Positions 9,809-18,146 of a DNA stretch of 38,775 nt are shown here, piece after piece. The stretch spans positions 1-38,775 of the forward strand of contig DASZZZ010000033.1 in assembly GCA_036260375.1 (NCBI GenBank). Direction: 5' to 3'. Within the stretch, counting starts at the first letter, position 1, and each line of letters begins with the position of its first letter. The notes beneath the pieces are model-generated. The model was not told where the DNA came from. It saw nothing but the letters and a program-made list of their open reading frames with translations, and made no database searches. The stretch comes from DASZZZ01 sp036260375. Lineage in GTDB: Bacteria > Actinomycetota > CADDZG01 > WHSQ01. Both the position numbers and the translations under genes were made by a program.

Positions 9809-10528
9809 GTGACGACGAGCCGACGGACCGCGACGGCAGCCGTGCTCGCCGCGCTCGCGGTCGCAGCGGGGACGACCGGGGCCGCGGCGGGGCCGGTGCG
9901 CGACCTGCGCCACGAGCTCAAGGGCGTCAAGCACGCGCTCGTCGGGCTCGAGCACGACGCCGACGCGCTCGAGGAGCGCATGCGCGCGGCACGCGCTCGC
10001 CGGAGCGAGGCGCACGCCCGGCTCGTCGCGACGCAGACGCTGCTCCGGCTCGCGCTCGACGGCGACGGGGGCCTGCCGCTCCTGTCCCACCTCGTCACGA
10101 TCGTGCGCCACCGCGCCCGCGTCGACGAGCTCGACGCCCATGTCGCGGCGCTGCGGCGCGACCTCGGCCGTCTCGACGCGCGCCGCGACGCGCTCGTCGA
10201 CGAGCTCCAGGCGCTCGTCCGGCGCATCCGCGACGTCAAGCTCGAGTCGGAGCGCGCTCCGGACATGCCGTTCCTCGTCACCTACAGCGCCGACTGGGAG
10301 GCCGTCTCCATGTGCGAGTCGAGCGGCCGCTGGCACATCGACTCCACCTACGACGGCGGCCTCCAGTTCCACCCCAACACGTGGCTCGGCTTCGGCGGCG
10401 GCGAGTTCGCACGCTACGCGTGGCAGGCGACGAAGTGGCAGCAGATCGCGATCGCGGAGCGCGTCCTCGTCGTCCAGGGCCCCCAGGCGTGGCCCAACTG
10501 CTTCCGCGCGCTCCCGTTCCACTTCTGA
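9809..10528 (+). CDS. Secreted coiled-coil protein with an Rpf-like transglycosylase domain
   Basis: The GTG at 9809 is preceded by GGAGG with ten bases of spacing and gives 239 residues. Residues 1-27 form a signal peptide with twin-Arg-like SRR, a hydrophobic core and an AAA-G cleavage site. Residues 30-150 are Arg/Glu/Leu-rich with few prolines and should form coiled coils. Residues 160-232 match the resuscitation-promoting-factor/transglycosylase-like fold: WEAVSMCESSGRW with C169 and the catalytic-type E170, then YDGGLQFHPNTWLGFGG, then QQIAIAERVLVVQGPQAWPNC with C231, the likely disulfide partner. Members of this family cleave peptidoglycan and can revive dormant actinobacteria. It is the only non-respiratory gene between the two complex I operons, and convergent with nuoN. 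The family call is firm; a role in resuscitation rather than general wall remodelling is not shown. Confidence 0.9.
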   Translation: MTTSRRTATAAVLAALAVAAGTTGAAAGPVRDLRHELKGVKHALVGLEHDADALEERMRAARARRSEAHARLVATQTLLRLALDGDGGLPLLSHLVTIVRHRARVDELDAHVAALRRDLGRLDARRDALVDELQALVRRIRDVKLESERAPDMPFLVTYSADWEAVSMCESSGRWHIDSTYDGGLQFHPNTWLGFGGGEFARYAWQATKWQQIAIAERVLVVQGPQAWPNCFRALPFHF

Positions 10529-10570
10529 ACGCCGCGCCGTCGGTCGTCGCGGCCGCGGGGGCCGGAGGAG

Positions 10571-10596
10571 AGCGCGCGTTCGACCCGTCGCGCGCT
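10571..10596. terminator. Hairpin between the convergent Rpf-like and nuoN genes
   Basis: Two perfect 8-base arms, AGCGCGCG and CGCGCGCT, are separated by a 10-base loop. The structure lies between the plus-strand stop at 10528 and the nuoN stop, just touching the latter. There is no T tract on either strand, so a two-way intrinsic terminator is plausible for a high-GC genome but not proven. Confidence 0.4.
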
Positions 10597-12085
10597 AGCT
10601 GCCGGCGAAGAGGGTGGCGCGCTCGGCGACGTCGATGAGCGGCCCCCACACGAGCCCGAAGAACAGCGTCGCCAGCGCCGCGAGCGCGACGACGCCAGAC
10701 GCGAGGCGCCCGACCGGCACCCGAGCGTCCTCGCCCTCGCGCTCCTGCATGTACATGACCACCATCACGCGCAGGTAGAAGAACGCCGCGATCGCGCTCG
10801 CGACCGCGCCGACGACCACGACCCACGAATAGCCCGCGTCGACCGCGGCCCCGAATACGAGGAGCTTGCCGACGAACCCGGCCGTGACGGGGACGCCGGC
10901 GAGCGACAGCAGGAACAGGGTGAGCGCGGCGGTGAGCGCGGGATGGTCGTAGAACAGGCCCCTGTAGTCGGCGAGGCGCACGCGCCGCTCGTCGCGGCCC
11001 CCGAGCACCGCGACGACGGCGAACGCGCCGAGCACCGTCACGCCGTAGGTGGCGAGGTAGAACAGCGCGCCCGAGACGCCGTCGTCGTTGGCCGCGATGA
11101 CGCCGGTGAACACGAAGCCCGCGTGCGCGATCGACGAGTACGCGAGCATGCGCTTGAGGTCCTCCTGCACGACGGCGAGCACGCTGCCCACGATCATCGT
11201 GAGGACCGCGAGCCCGATCACGAGCGGACGCCAGTCCCACCGCAGCGAGAACAGCGTGACGTCGAGCAGGCGCAGCAATGCGGCGAACGCGGCGATCTTG
11301 GAGCCCGCCGCCATGAACCCCGTGACCGGCGACGGCGCGCCCTGGTACGCGTCGGGGGTCCACATGTGGAACGGAACCGCGGCGACCTTGAAGCCGAGCC
11401 CGACGACGAGCAGCCCCACCGCGATCACGAGCAGCGTCGCGTCGGCCGCCGGCGTCGTCTGCGTGAACTCGAGGATGCCCGGTGCGCCGCCCGGCGTCGG
11501 GTCGCCGTAGAGCGCCGTCGACCCGACCGCGCCGTAGGCGACCGCGATGCCGAGCAGGAAGAACGCCGACGAGAACGACCCGAGCAGGAAGTACTTCATC
11601 GCGCTCTCGTGGCTCGCGAGCGACGCGCGCCGGAACCCCACGAGCACGTACAGCGCGATGGAGAACGTCTCCAGCGCGAGGAAGATCACGATGAGGTCGG
11701 CGGCTCCCGCCATCAGCATCATGCCGGCGAGCGACAGCAGCACCAGTCCGTAGAACTCGGCGTCCTCAAGCGCGTCGCGCACGAGGTAGTCGCGCGCGAG
11801 CCACACCGTCAGCAATCCGAAGGCAGCGAGCACGACCTTGACGAAGTTGGCGAAGTTGTCGGCCGCGACCATCTCTCCGAGCTGGAGCTGGTTGAGGTCC
11901 CACGCGTCGACCGCGAGGTACGCGGAGGCGGCGAGCCCGAGGGTCGCGAGCGTCGGGAGGTACCAGCGGTTGCGGCGAGGGCCGGCGAACGCGTCGACGA
12001 GCAGCACGACGAACGCGGTCACGACGAGCGCGATCTCCGGCGCGATGCCGGCGAGCCGCACGGTCGGGGCGCTGAACTCACCCAT
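10595..12085 (-). CDS. nuoN: NADH-quinone oxidoreductase subunit N (operon 2, last gene)
   Basis: An antiporter-like membrane subunit, 496 residues, a normal bacterial NuoN length. The conserved region FLALETFSIALYVLVGF carries the TM5 Glu. FHMWTPDAYQGAPSPVTGFM and DLKRMLAYSSIAHAGF complete the signature. The ATG at 12085 overlaps the end of nuoM by 8 bases. A C-terminal linker EREGEDARVPVG precedes the last helix. It is the last gene of a 14-gene complex I operon. No NuoN for the other operon is inside the window. Identity is secure. Confidence 0.97.
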   Translation of the reverse strand: MGEFSAPTVRLAGIAPEIALVVTAFVVLLVDAFAGPRRNRWYLPTLATLGLAASAYLAVDAWDLNQLQLGEMVAADNFANFVKVVLAAFGLLTVWLARDYLVRDALEDAEFYGLVLLSLAGMMLMAGAADLIVIFLALETFSIALYVLVGFRRASLASHESAMKYFLLGSFSSAFFLLGIAVAYGAVGSTALYGDPTPGGAPGILEFTQTTPAADATLLVIAVGLLVVGLGFKVAAVPFHMWTPDAYQGAPSPVTGFMAAGSKIAAFAALLRLLDVTLFSLRWDWRPLVIGLAVLTMIVGSVLAVVQEDLKRMLAYSSIAHAGFVFTGVIAANDDGVSGALFYLATYGVTVLGAFAVVAVLGGRDERRVRLADYRGLFYDHPALTAALTLFLLSLAGVPVTAGFVGKLLVFGAAVDAGYSWVVVVGAVASAIAAFFYLRVMVVMYMQEREGEDARVPVGRLASGVVALAALATLFFGLVWGPLIDVAERATLFAGS

Positions 12086-13607
12086 CGGCGGCGGCCCCCT
12101 CGCCGAGCCCCGGCAGGCGGACCTCGCCCGCGACCGTCCCGTCGCGCAGCTGCTCCACGACGCGCTCGGCGGACGGCTCGATGCGGTCGAGGAACGGCTT
12201 CGGGTACACGCCGATCGCCACGATCAGGACGACGAGCGGCGCCAGCATCGCGACCTCACGCGCGCCGAGGTCGGGCAGCGTGCGGTTGACGTCGAGCGCG
12301 ACGCTGCCGTGGAACACGCGCCGGTACGCCCACGGCAGGTAGACGGCGGCGAGCACGATGCCGAACGCCGCGGGCACGACCCACCAGCGGTAGCGCTCGA
12401 AGGTCCCGAGCAGCACGAGGAACTCGCCCACGAACCCGTTGAGCCCGGGCAGCCCGAGCGACGACAGCGCGACGAGCAGGAACACGCCCGAGAGGACCGG
12501 CACGCTGCGCGCGAGGCCGCCGAAGTCGGCGATCACGCGCGTGTGGCGGCGGTCGTAGAGCGCGCCGACGAGCATGAACAGCGCCCCGGTCGAGAGGCCG
12601 TGGTTGACCATCTGGAGGATGCCGCCGCTCATGCCCTCGATCGAGCCGACGAATATGCCCAGCACGATGAACCCGAGGTGCGCGACCGACGAGTACGCGA
12701 CGAGCCGCTTGAGGTCGGACTGCATCGCGGCGACGATGGCGCCGTAGACGATCCCCGCGATGGCGAGTCCCATGAGCACGGGCCCGAGCTCGCGCGCCGC
12801 GTCGGGGAACAGCGGGATGGCGAAGCGGATGAAGCCGTACGCCCCCATCTTCAGCAGCACGCCGGCGAGCATGACGGAGCCGGCGGTGGGCGCCTCGGTG
12901 TGCGCGTCGGGAAGCCACGTGTGGAGCGGCACGAGCGGCACCTTGACGGCGAACGACGCGAAGAACGCGAGGAACAGCAGACGCTGCGCGGCGAGGTCGA
13001 GCGGCGTTCCGAGCAGCGCGCGGTAGTCGAACGTCGGCGTGTCGGCCGCGAAGTACAGGAACAGGATCGCCACGAGCATGAGCAGCGAGCCGAACAGCGT
13101 GAACAGGAAGAACTTCATCGCCGCGTAGAGCCGGCGGCCGTAGCCCCACATCCCGATGAGGAAGTACATCGGGACGAGCGTCGCTTCCCAGAACAGGTAG
13201 AAGAGGAACATGTCGAGCGACGAGAACACGCCGATCATGCCGGTCTCGAGCGCGAGCAGGAATACGAAGTAGGGCTTGACGCGGCGCGTGACGGGCCACG
13301 ACGCGAGCACGCCCAGCGGCATGAGGAACGTCGTCAGCATCACGAGCCAGAGGCTGACGCCGTCGACCCCGGTCGTGTACCCGACGCCCCACTCCGGGAT
13401 CCACTCGAGGTCGGAGCCGAGCTGGAAGCCCGCCTCGCCGGTCTCGAACTGCGCGAGGACGCCGAGCGACAGCGCGAACGTGACGAGCGTGACGGCGAGC
13501 GCGGCCAATCGCAGCACGCGCTCGGAGCGGACCGGCAGCAGCGCGACGAGAACGGCGCCGGCGAGCGGCGTGAAGACGACGACGTCGAGGAACGGGAAGT
13601 CGCTCAC
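12078..13607 (-). CDS. nuoM: NADH-quinone oxidoreductase subunit M (operon 2)
   Basis: An antiporter-like pumping subunit of 509 residues. FWEATLVPMYFLIGMWGYG holds the TM5 Glu, HTWLPDAHTEAPTAGSVML is the family signature, and DLKRLVAYSSVAHLGFI holds the central Lys. The GTG at 13607 is preceded by GGTGGG at six bases; its GTGA overlaps the nuoL stop by four bases, strongly supporting this start. An acidic, glycine-rich C-terminal tail (from about residue 480) follows the last helix. It is clearly homologous to the NuoM at 1-1526 but belongs to a separate operon. Confidence 0.97.
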   Translation of the reverse strand: MSDFPFLDVVVFTPLAGAVLVALLPVRSERVLRLAALAVTLVTFALSLGVLAQFETGEAGFQLGSDLEWIPEWGVGYTTGVDGVSLWLVMLTTFLMPLGVLASWPVTRRVKPYFVFLLALETGMIGVFSSLDMFLFYLFWEATLVPMYFLIGMWGYGRRLYAAMKFFLFTLFGSLLMLVAILFLYFAADTPTFDYRALLGTPLDLAAQRLLFLAFFASFAVKVPLVPLHTWLPDAHTEAPTAGSVMLAGVLLKMGAYGFIRFAIPLFPDAARELGPVLMGLAIAGIVYGAIVAAMQSDLKRLVAYSSVAHLGFIVLGIFVGSIEGMSGGILQMVNHGLSTGALFMLVGALYDRRHTRVIADFGGLARSVPVLSGVFLLVALSSLGLPGLNGFVGEFLVLLGTFERYRWWVVPAAFGIVLAAVYLPWAYRRVFHGSVALDVNRTLPDLGAREVAMLAPLVVLIVAIGVYPKPFLDRIEPSAERVVEQLRDGTVAGEVRLPGLGEGAAADG

Positions 13608-15517
13608 GACGCGCCCACCCGCAGCACGAGGATCGACAGCACGACGACGACGCCGAGCAGGAACGTGACGGCGTAGTTGCGCACGTAGCCCGTCTGGATC
13701 CGGCGCACCCCCTCGCTCAAGCCCGCGACGAGGCCCGCGGTCCCGTTGACGACGCCGTCGATCACGCGCCGGTCGACGACGTCGGTGCAGAACGCCGCGA
13801 ACGCCTTGCCGGGACGGACGAGCGCGCGCGTGTAGAGCTCGTCGACGTAGAACTTCCGGCGCACGGCGCCCACCGGCCCGGCGAAGCCCGTGGTCAGACG
13901 GTCGCGTCGCGCCCGGCCCGCGTCGGTGGTATAGAGCCAGCGCGCCGCCGCGATCCCGACGACCGCGACGACGGTGGCGAGCGCGCCGAGCGCGAACGCC
14001 ACCGCGGCCTCGGGCTCGTGGCCCGCGCCGACGACCGGCTCGAGGAAGTGCTCCAGCGTGAGGACGCCCGGCAGGTTGATCACGCCGCCGACGACCGACA
14101 GCCCCGCGAGCACGACGAGCGCGATCGCCATCGTCGGCGGCGCGTCGTGCGGGTGCGCGCCCTCCGGCGCGCGCAGACGGCCCTCGAACACACGGAAGAA
14201 CAGCCGCGACATGTAGAACGCCGTGATCAGCGCGGTCGCCAGGCCGACGGCGTACAGCGCGTAGTCGCCCTCCTCCCACGCCGCCGCCAGAATTGCGTCC
14301 TTGGAGAAGAAGCCCGCGAACGGCACGATGCCCGAGATCGCGAGCCACCCGGTCGCGAACGTCCACCCGACGACCGGCATCGCCTTGCGCAGGCCCCCCA
14401 TCGCGCGCATGTCGGTGGCGCCGTCGAGCGCGTGCATCACGGCTCCCGCGCCGAGGAACATCAGCGCCTTGAAGAACGCGTGCGTCACGAGGTGGAAGAT
14501 CGCGATCGAGTACGCCCCCACGCCGGCCGCCAGGAACATGTAGCCGAGCTGCGAGATCGTCGAGTACGCGAGGACGCGCTTGATGTCGTACTCGGCGGCC
14601 GCCATCAACGCCGCCCACAGCGCGGTCGCGGCGCCGATCCACGCGACGACCGTGAGCGCGTCGCCCGACGCCTCGAACACGGGCGACAGCCGCACGACCA
14701 TGTAGACCCCCGCGGTCACCATCGTCGCGGCGTGGATCAGCGCGGAGACGGGGGTCGGGCCCTCCATCGCGTCCGGGAGCCACACGTAGAGGGGGATCTG
14801 CGCGCTCTTGCCGGTCGCGCCGCCGAACAGAAGCAGCGCCGCGATCGTCGCGATGCCCGACGACATCGCGCCGGCCGCCTCGTTGACGCTGCCGATCGCG
14901 AGGCTCCCGACCGTGACCGACAGCAGCAGGATCCCGAGCAGGAACGAGAAGTCGCCGATCCGGTTGACGACGAACGCCTTCTTGGCCGCGTGCGCCGCGG
15001 CCGGGCGTTCGAACCAGAACCCGATCAGCAGGTACGAGCACAAGCCGACGCCCTCCCAGCCGACGTACAGCAGCACGAGGTTGTCGGCCAGCACGAGCAC
15101 CAGCATCGCGGCGACGAACAGGTTCAGGTACGCGAAGTAGCGCGCGTAGCGCTCGTCGCCGTGCATGTAGCCGATGGAGTAGACGTGGATGAGGGCGCCG
15201 ACGCCGGTGACCACGAGCACCATGACCATCGAGAGCCGGTCGACGAGGAGGTCGGCGCCGACGTCGAAGTCGCCGGCGACGATCCACTCGAACATGCGGA
15301 CGGTCTCGTGCGCGTCGTGCCCGGCCGCCACGAGCCGGACGAACAACAGGACGCCGAGGAGGAACGCCAGCCCGACGGCGGCCGACGCCACGATCCCGGC
15401 GGCGCGGCCGACGCGCCGGCCGAACAGCAGCAGCACGACCGCGCTCGCGAGCGGGAGCGCGACGATCCACGGGGCGATCGTCGCGTCGAACCCGGCCTCG
15501 AGCACGGGTGCCGTCAT
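13604..15517 (-). CDS. nuoL: NADH-quinone oxidoreductase subunit L (operon 2)
   Basis: The distal antiporter-like subunit of complex I; 637 residues from the ATG at 15517, which has GGTGA five bases upstream. GTG codons at 15529 and 15526 are alternative starts, but the first would place the start inside the nuoK end. Signatures: GWEGVGLCSYLLIGFW, YVWLPDAMEGPTPVSALIHA and DIKRVLAYSTISQLGYM. Glycine-rich loops and a long lateral helix near the C-terminus are as expected. The gene's end overlaps the nuoM start by four bases. It is about 34 residues shorter than its paralogue at 1544-3559. Confidence 0.97.
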   Translation of the reverse strand: MTAPVLEAGFDATIAPWIVALPLASAVVLLLFGRRVGRAAGIVASAAVGLAFLLGVLLFVRLVAAGHDAHETVRMFEWIVAGDFDVGADLLVDRLSMVMVLVVTGVGALIHVYSIGYMHGDERYARYFAYLNLFVAAMLVLVLADNLVLLYVGWEGVGLCSYLLIGFWFERPAAAHAAKKAFVVNRIGDFSFLLGILLLSVTVGSLAIGSVNEAAGAMSSGIATIAALLLFGGATGKSAQIPLYVWLPDAMEGPTPVSALIHAATMVTAGVYMVVRLSPVFEASGDALTVVAWIGAATALWAALMAAAEYDIKRVLAYSTISQLGYMFLAAGVGAYSIAIFHLVTHAFFKALMFLGAGAVMHALDGATDMRAMGGLRKAMPVVGWTFATGWLAISGIVPFAGFFSKDAILAAAWEEGDYALYAVGLATALITAFYMSRLFFRVFEGRLRAPEGAHPHDAPPTMAIALVVLAGLSVVGGVINLPGVLTLEHFLEPVVGAGHEPEAAVAFALGALATVVAVVGIAAARWLYTTDAGRARRDRLTTGFAGPVGAVRRKFYVDELYTRALVRPGKAFAAFCTDVVDRRVIDGVVNGTAGLVAGLSEGVRRIQTGYVRNYAVTFLLGVVVVLSILVLRVGAS

Positions 15518-15522
15518 CGCGG

Positions 15523-15831
15523 TCACCACTTCAGGAGGCTGGCGTCGTCGACGTTCGCGCTGGCGCGCCGGCGGAAGATCGTCACGATGATCGCGAGCCC
15601 GACGACGACCTCCGCGGCGGCGACGACGAGCACGAAGAACACCAGCACCTGGCCGTCGATGCGGCCCTGCATGCGGGCGAACGTGACGAACGCGAGGTTG
15701 ACGCCGTTGAGCATGAGCTCGATGAACATGAAGATCACGATCGCGTTGCGCCGGACGAGGGCGCCGACGACGCCGACCGTGAACAGGAGGCCCGCGAGCG
15801 CGAGGAAGTAGAGCGGCGAGACGCTCGTCAC
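15523..15831 (-). CDS. nuoK: NADH-quinone oxidoreductase subunit K (operon 2)
   Basis: A three-helix membrane subunit, 102 residues. Functional glutamates appear in FMFIELMLNGVNLAFVTF and AAAEVVVGLAIIV. The GTG at 15831 forms a GTGA overlap with the nuoJ stop, fixing the start. The C-terminus SLLKW is almost identical to that of the operon 1 NuoK. Length and helix pattern are exactly as expected for the family. Confidence 0.96.
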   Translation of the reverse strand: MTSVSPLYFLALAGLLFTVGVVGALVRRNAIVIFMFIELMLNGVNLAFVTFARMQGRIDGQVLVFFVLVVAAAEVVVGLAIIVTIFRRRASANVDDASLLKW

Positions 15832-16412
15832 GCGGCCGCCTCCTCGTCGCGCCGTGTCGCCGCGGGCGACGTGACCTCCGCCGTCCCGATCCGGCGCGCC
15901 AGCGCCATGACGCCCACGATCGCGACGACGAGGAGCACGGAGGTGATCTCGAACGGCAGCAGGTAGCGGCTGAACATGGCGCGCGCGATCACGACCACGT
16001 TGCCAGGGTCGCGATTGAGCGACGCGAGCGTCCCCTGGCCCCCGGCCTGCGCGCCGGTCACGAGCTCGGCGCCGGTGTTGGCGACGTACATCACGAGCAC
16101 CGCGAGCAGCGCGCCGAGCCCCACCGCGAGCGGCCGCTGGCCCCGCAGCGGCTCCACGAGCGCCTCGCGGCGGTCGACGCCGAGCAGCATGACGACGAAC
16201 AGGAACAGCACCATGATGGCGCCGGCGTAGACGATGACCTGGATCGCGGCGATGAAGAACGCGCCCTGGAGCAGGAACGCGAGCGCGAGCGCGATCTGCG
16301 TGGCGACGAGGAACAGCGCGACGTGGACCGCGTTCGGCGCTAACAGCATCGCGATCGACGCGCCGAGCGCGACGACGAAGACGACCCCGAACACCAGCTG
16401 GTCGATCGTCAC
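15828..16412 (-). CDS. nuoJ: NADH-quinone oxidoreductase subunit J (operon 2)
   Basis: A membrane subunit of 194 residues starting at a GTG (16412) that overlaps the nuoI stop as GTGA. The hydrophobic pattern follows NuoJ: PNAVHVALFLVATQIAL, then IQVIVYAGAIMVLFLFVVML, the conserved coupling helix. A periplasm-exposed loop rich in Gly/Ala/Asn follows, then FSRYLLPFEITSVLLVVAIVG. The last 20 residues are polar and Ala/Glu rich, ending in EEAAA, an addition not seen in the operon 1 copy. Identity is secure. Confidence 0.95.
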   Translation of the reverse strand: MTIDQLVFGVVFVVALGASIAMLLAPNAVHVALFLVATQIALALAFLLQGAFFIAAIQVIVYAGAIMVLFLFVVMLLGVDRREALVEPLRGQRPLAVGLGALLAVLVMYVANTGAELVTGAQAGGQGTLASLNRDPGNVVVIARAMFSRYLLPFEITSVLLVVAIVGVMALARRIGTAEVTSPAATRRDEEAAA

Positions 16413-16933
16413 GACGCGCCCCCGGAACGGGACGCCGGACCACCCGTGACCCTGCGCACCTCGCGGCCGTCGGGCGAGACCTCCTTCTTGCTTTTCCAGT
16501 GCCGCTCGATGTCCGTGTCGACGATGAGCTGGTCCTTGGTGAAGATGAGGTCCTCGCGCGTCGTGCCGGAGAGCTCGTACTCGGTCGTCATGCGCAGCGC
16601 CTCGGTGGGGCACGCCTCGACGCACAGGCCGCAGAAGATGCAGCGCAGGTAGTTGATCTGATAGATCTGCGCGTACCGCTCTCCGGGCGAGAAGCGCGCT
16701 CCGGGCTGGTTCTCGGCCCCCACGACGTAGATGGCGTCTGCCGGACACGCGCCCGCGCACAGCTCGCAGCCGATGCACTTCTCGAGCCCGTCGGGGTGGC
16801 GGTCGAGGATGTGACGGCCCTTGTAGCGCGGGAACGGGCGGCGCCGCACCTCCGGGTACCCGACGGTCTCCTTGCGCCGGAACACGTTGCGGATCACGGT
16901 CTTGAGACCGGTGAGCAGCTCAGGTACGGCCAC
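16409..16933 (-). CDS. nuoI: NADH-quinone oxidoreductase subunit I (operon 2)
   Basis: The ferredoxin-like subunit with two [4Fe-4S] clusters, 174 residues, the usual size. Ligands are C53, C56, C59, C63 (CIGCELCAGACP) and C98, C101, C104, C108 (CIFCGLCVEACP). The GTG at 16933 is preceded by GGAGG at seven bases and overlaps nuoH by 14 bases. The C-terminal part continues past the second cluster with the conserved YELSGTTREDLIFTKDQL. It lacks the long repeat-bearing tail of the operon 1 NuoI, which makes it a good internal reference for that extension. Confidence 0.97.
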   Translation of the reverse strand: MAVPELLTGLKTVIRNVFRRKETVGYPEVRRRPFPRYKGRHILDRHPDGLEKCIGCELCAGACPADAIYVVGAENQPGARFSPGERYAQIYQINYLRCIFCGLCVEACPTEALRMTTEYELSGTTREDLIFTKDQLIVDTDIERHWKSKKEVSPDGREVRRVTGGPASRSGGAS

Positions 16934-18146
16934 GGGCGGCCCTCCTCGTCTGCGGCGTCACGATCCCCTTCAGGCGCGGGTCGCCGCGGCCGATCCACAG
17001 GAGCACGAGCAGAAACAGCACGGCGAACACCGCGAGGCGCGCGTTGCGCGACACGCCCTCGGTGTTGACCACGGCCGTCACGACGATCCACACGAGCGCG
17101 GCCGGGATCAGGCGCTTCCAGCCGAGCCACATCAGCCGGTCGTAGCGCAGGCGCGGCATCGTCGCGCGCAGCCACACGAACAGGTACACGAAGAACGCCG
17201 TCTTGAGCACGAACCACAGGATCGGCCACAGCCACGGGAGGAAGCCGAAGCCGGGACCGTCCCAGCCCCCGAAGAACAGCGTCACGGCCATCGCCGAGAC
17301 GACGACGACGTGGACGTACTCGCCGAGGAAGAACAACGCGAAGCGAATGCCCGAGTACTCGGTGTGGAAGCCGGCGACGAGCTCGGTCTCGGCCTCCGGG
17401 AGGTCGAACGGCGCACGGTTGGTCTCGGCGACACCGGCGATGAAGAAGATGGCGAACGCCGGCCACTGCGACCAGACGTACCAGTTCGGGATGAACCGGA
17501 ACAGCTCGGCGACCTGCTCGAGGACGGGGATCCCGTCGAAGAACGTCACGTTGCGGACGGTCCCCGTCTGCGCCGCGACGATCTCGACGGTCGACAGGCT
17601 GTTCGTCGCGAGCACGATCGGCACGAGCGACAGCCCGAGGGCGATCTCGTACGAGATCATCTGCGCGCTCGACCGGATGCCGCCGAGCAGCGGGTACTTC
17701 GAGCCCGACGCCCATCCCGCCAGCACGATGCCGTAGACGCCGAGCGACCCCATCGCGAGGAAGTACAGCAGCCCGATGTTGAGATCGGTCACGACGAGCT
17801 CGATGCGGCGGCCCGCGATCGTGACCTCGTCGCCGACCGGCACGACGGCGAACGCCAGCAGCGACGGCACCATCGCGGCGATCGGGGCGATCGCGAACGT
17901 CCAGCGATCCGCGCCCGTCGGCCGGAAGTCCTCCTTGAAGAACAGCTTGATGCCGTCGGCGAGCGTCTGCAGGAGGCCGAACGGGCCCCATCGGTTGGGA
18001 CCGACGCGCGCCTGCATGTCGGCGATGACCTTGCGCTCCGCCCACACGACGAGAAGCGTCGTGAACAGCAACGCCGCGAACGCGACGACGGCCTTGATCA
18101 ACCCCGTGATGACGGCGGGGCCGAGGAAGTCCACGATCGCCCTCAT
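16920..18146 (-). CDS. nuoH: NADH-quinone oxidoreductase subunit H (operon 2)
   Basis: The quinone-chamber membrane subunit, 408 residues. Signatures: ERKVIADMQARVGPNRWGP, then KEDFRPTGADRWTF, and the acidic loop PFDLPEAETELVAGFHTEYS with its conserved glutamates. The ATG at 18146 overlaps the nuoG stop as ATGA. The extra C-terminal helices relative to the operon 1 NuoH include a hydrophobic segment FAVLFLLVLLW and a basic tail. Gene order G-H-I is the canonical 14-subunit order. Confidence 0.97.
   Translation of the reverse strand: MRAIVDFLGPAVITGLIKAVVAFAALLFTTLLVVWAERKVIADMQARVGPNRWGPFGLLQTLADGIKLFFKEDFRPTGADRWTFAIAPIAAMVPSLLAFAVVPVGDEVTIAGRRIELVVTDLNIGLLYFLAMGSLGVYGIVLAGWASGSKYPLLGGIRSSAQMISYEIALGLSLVPIVLATNSLSTVEIVAAQTGTVRNVTFFDGIPVLEQVAELFRFIPNWYVWSQWPAFAIFFIAGVAETNRAPFDLPEAETELVAGFHTEYSGIRFALFFLGEYVHVVVVSAMAVTLFFGGWDGPGFGFLPWLWPILWFVLKTAFFVYLFVWLRATMPRLRYDRLMWLGWKRLIPAALVWIVVTAVVNTEGVSRNARLAVFAVLFLLVLLWIGRGDPRLKGIVTPQTRRAARGRT

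Noticed and set aside
12078..15470. Apparent fusion of nuoL and nuoM in one long frame
   Set aside because: The upstream part of this frame is Arg-rich nonsense; nuoL occupies another frame, and nuoM starts at the GTG that overlaps its stop.
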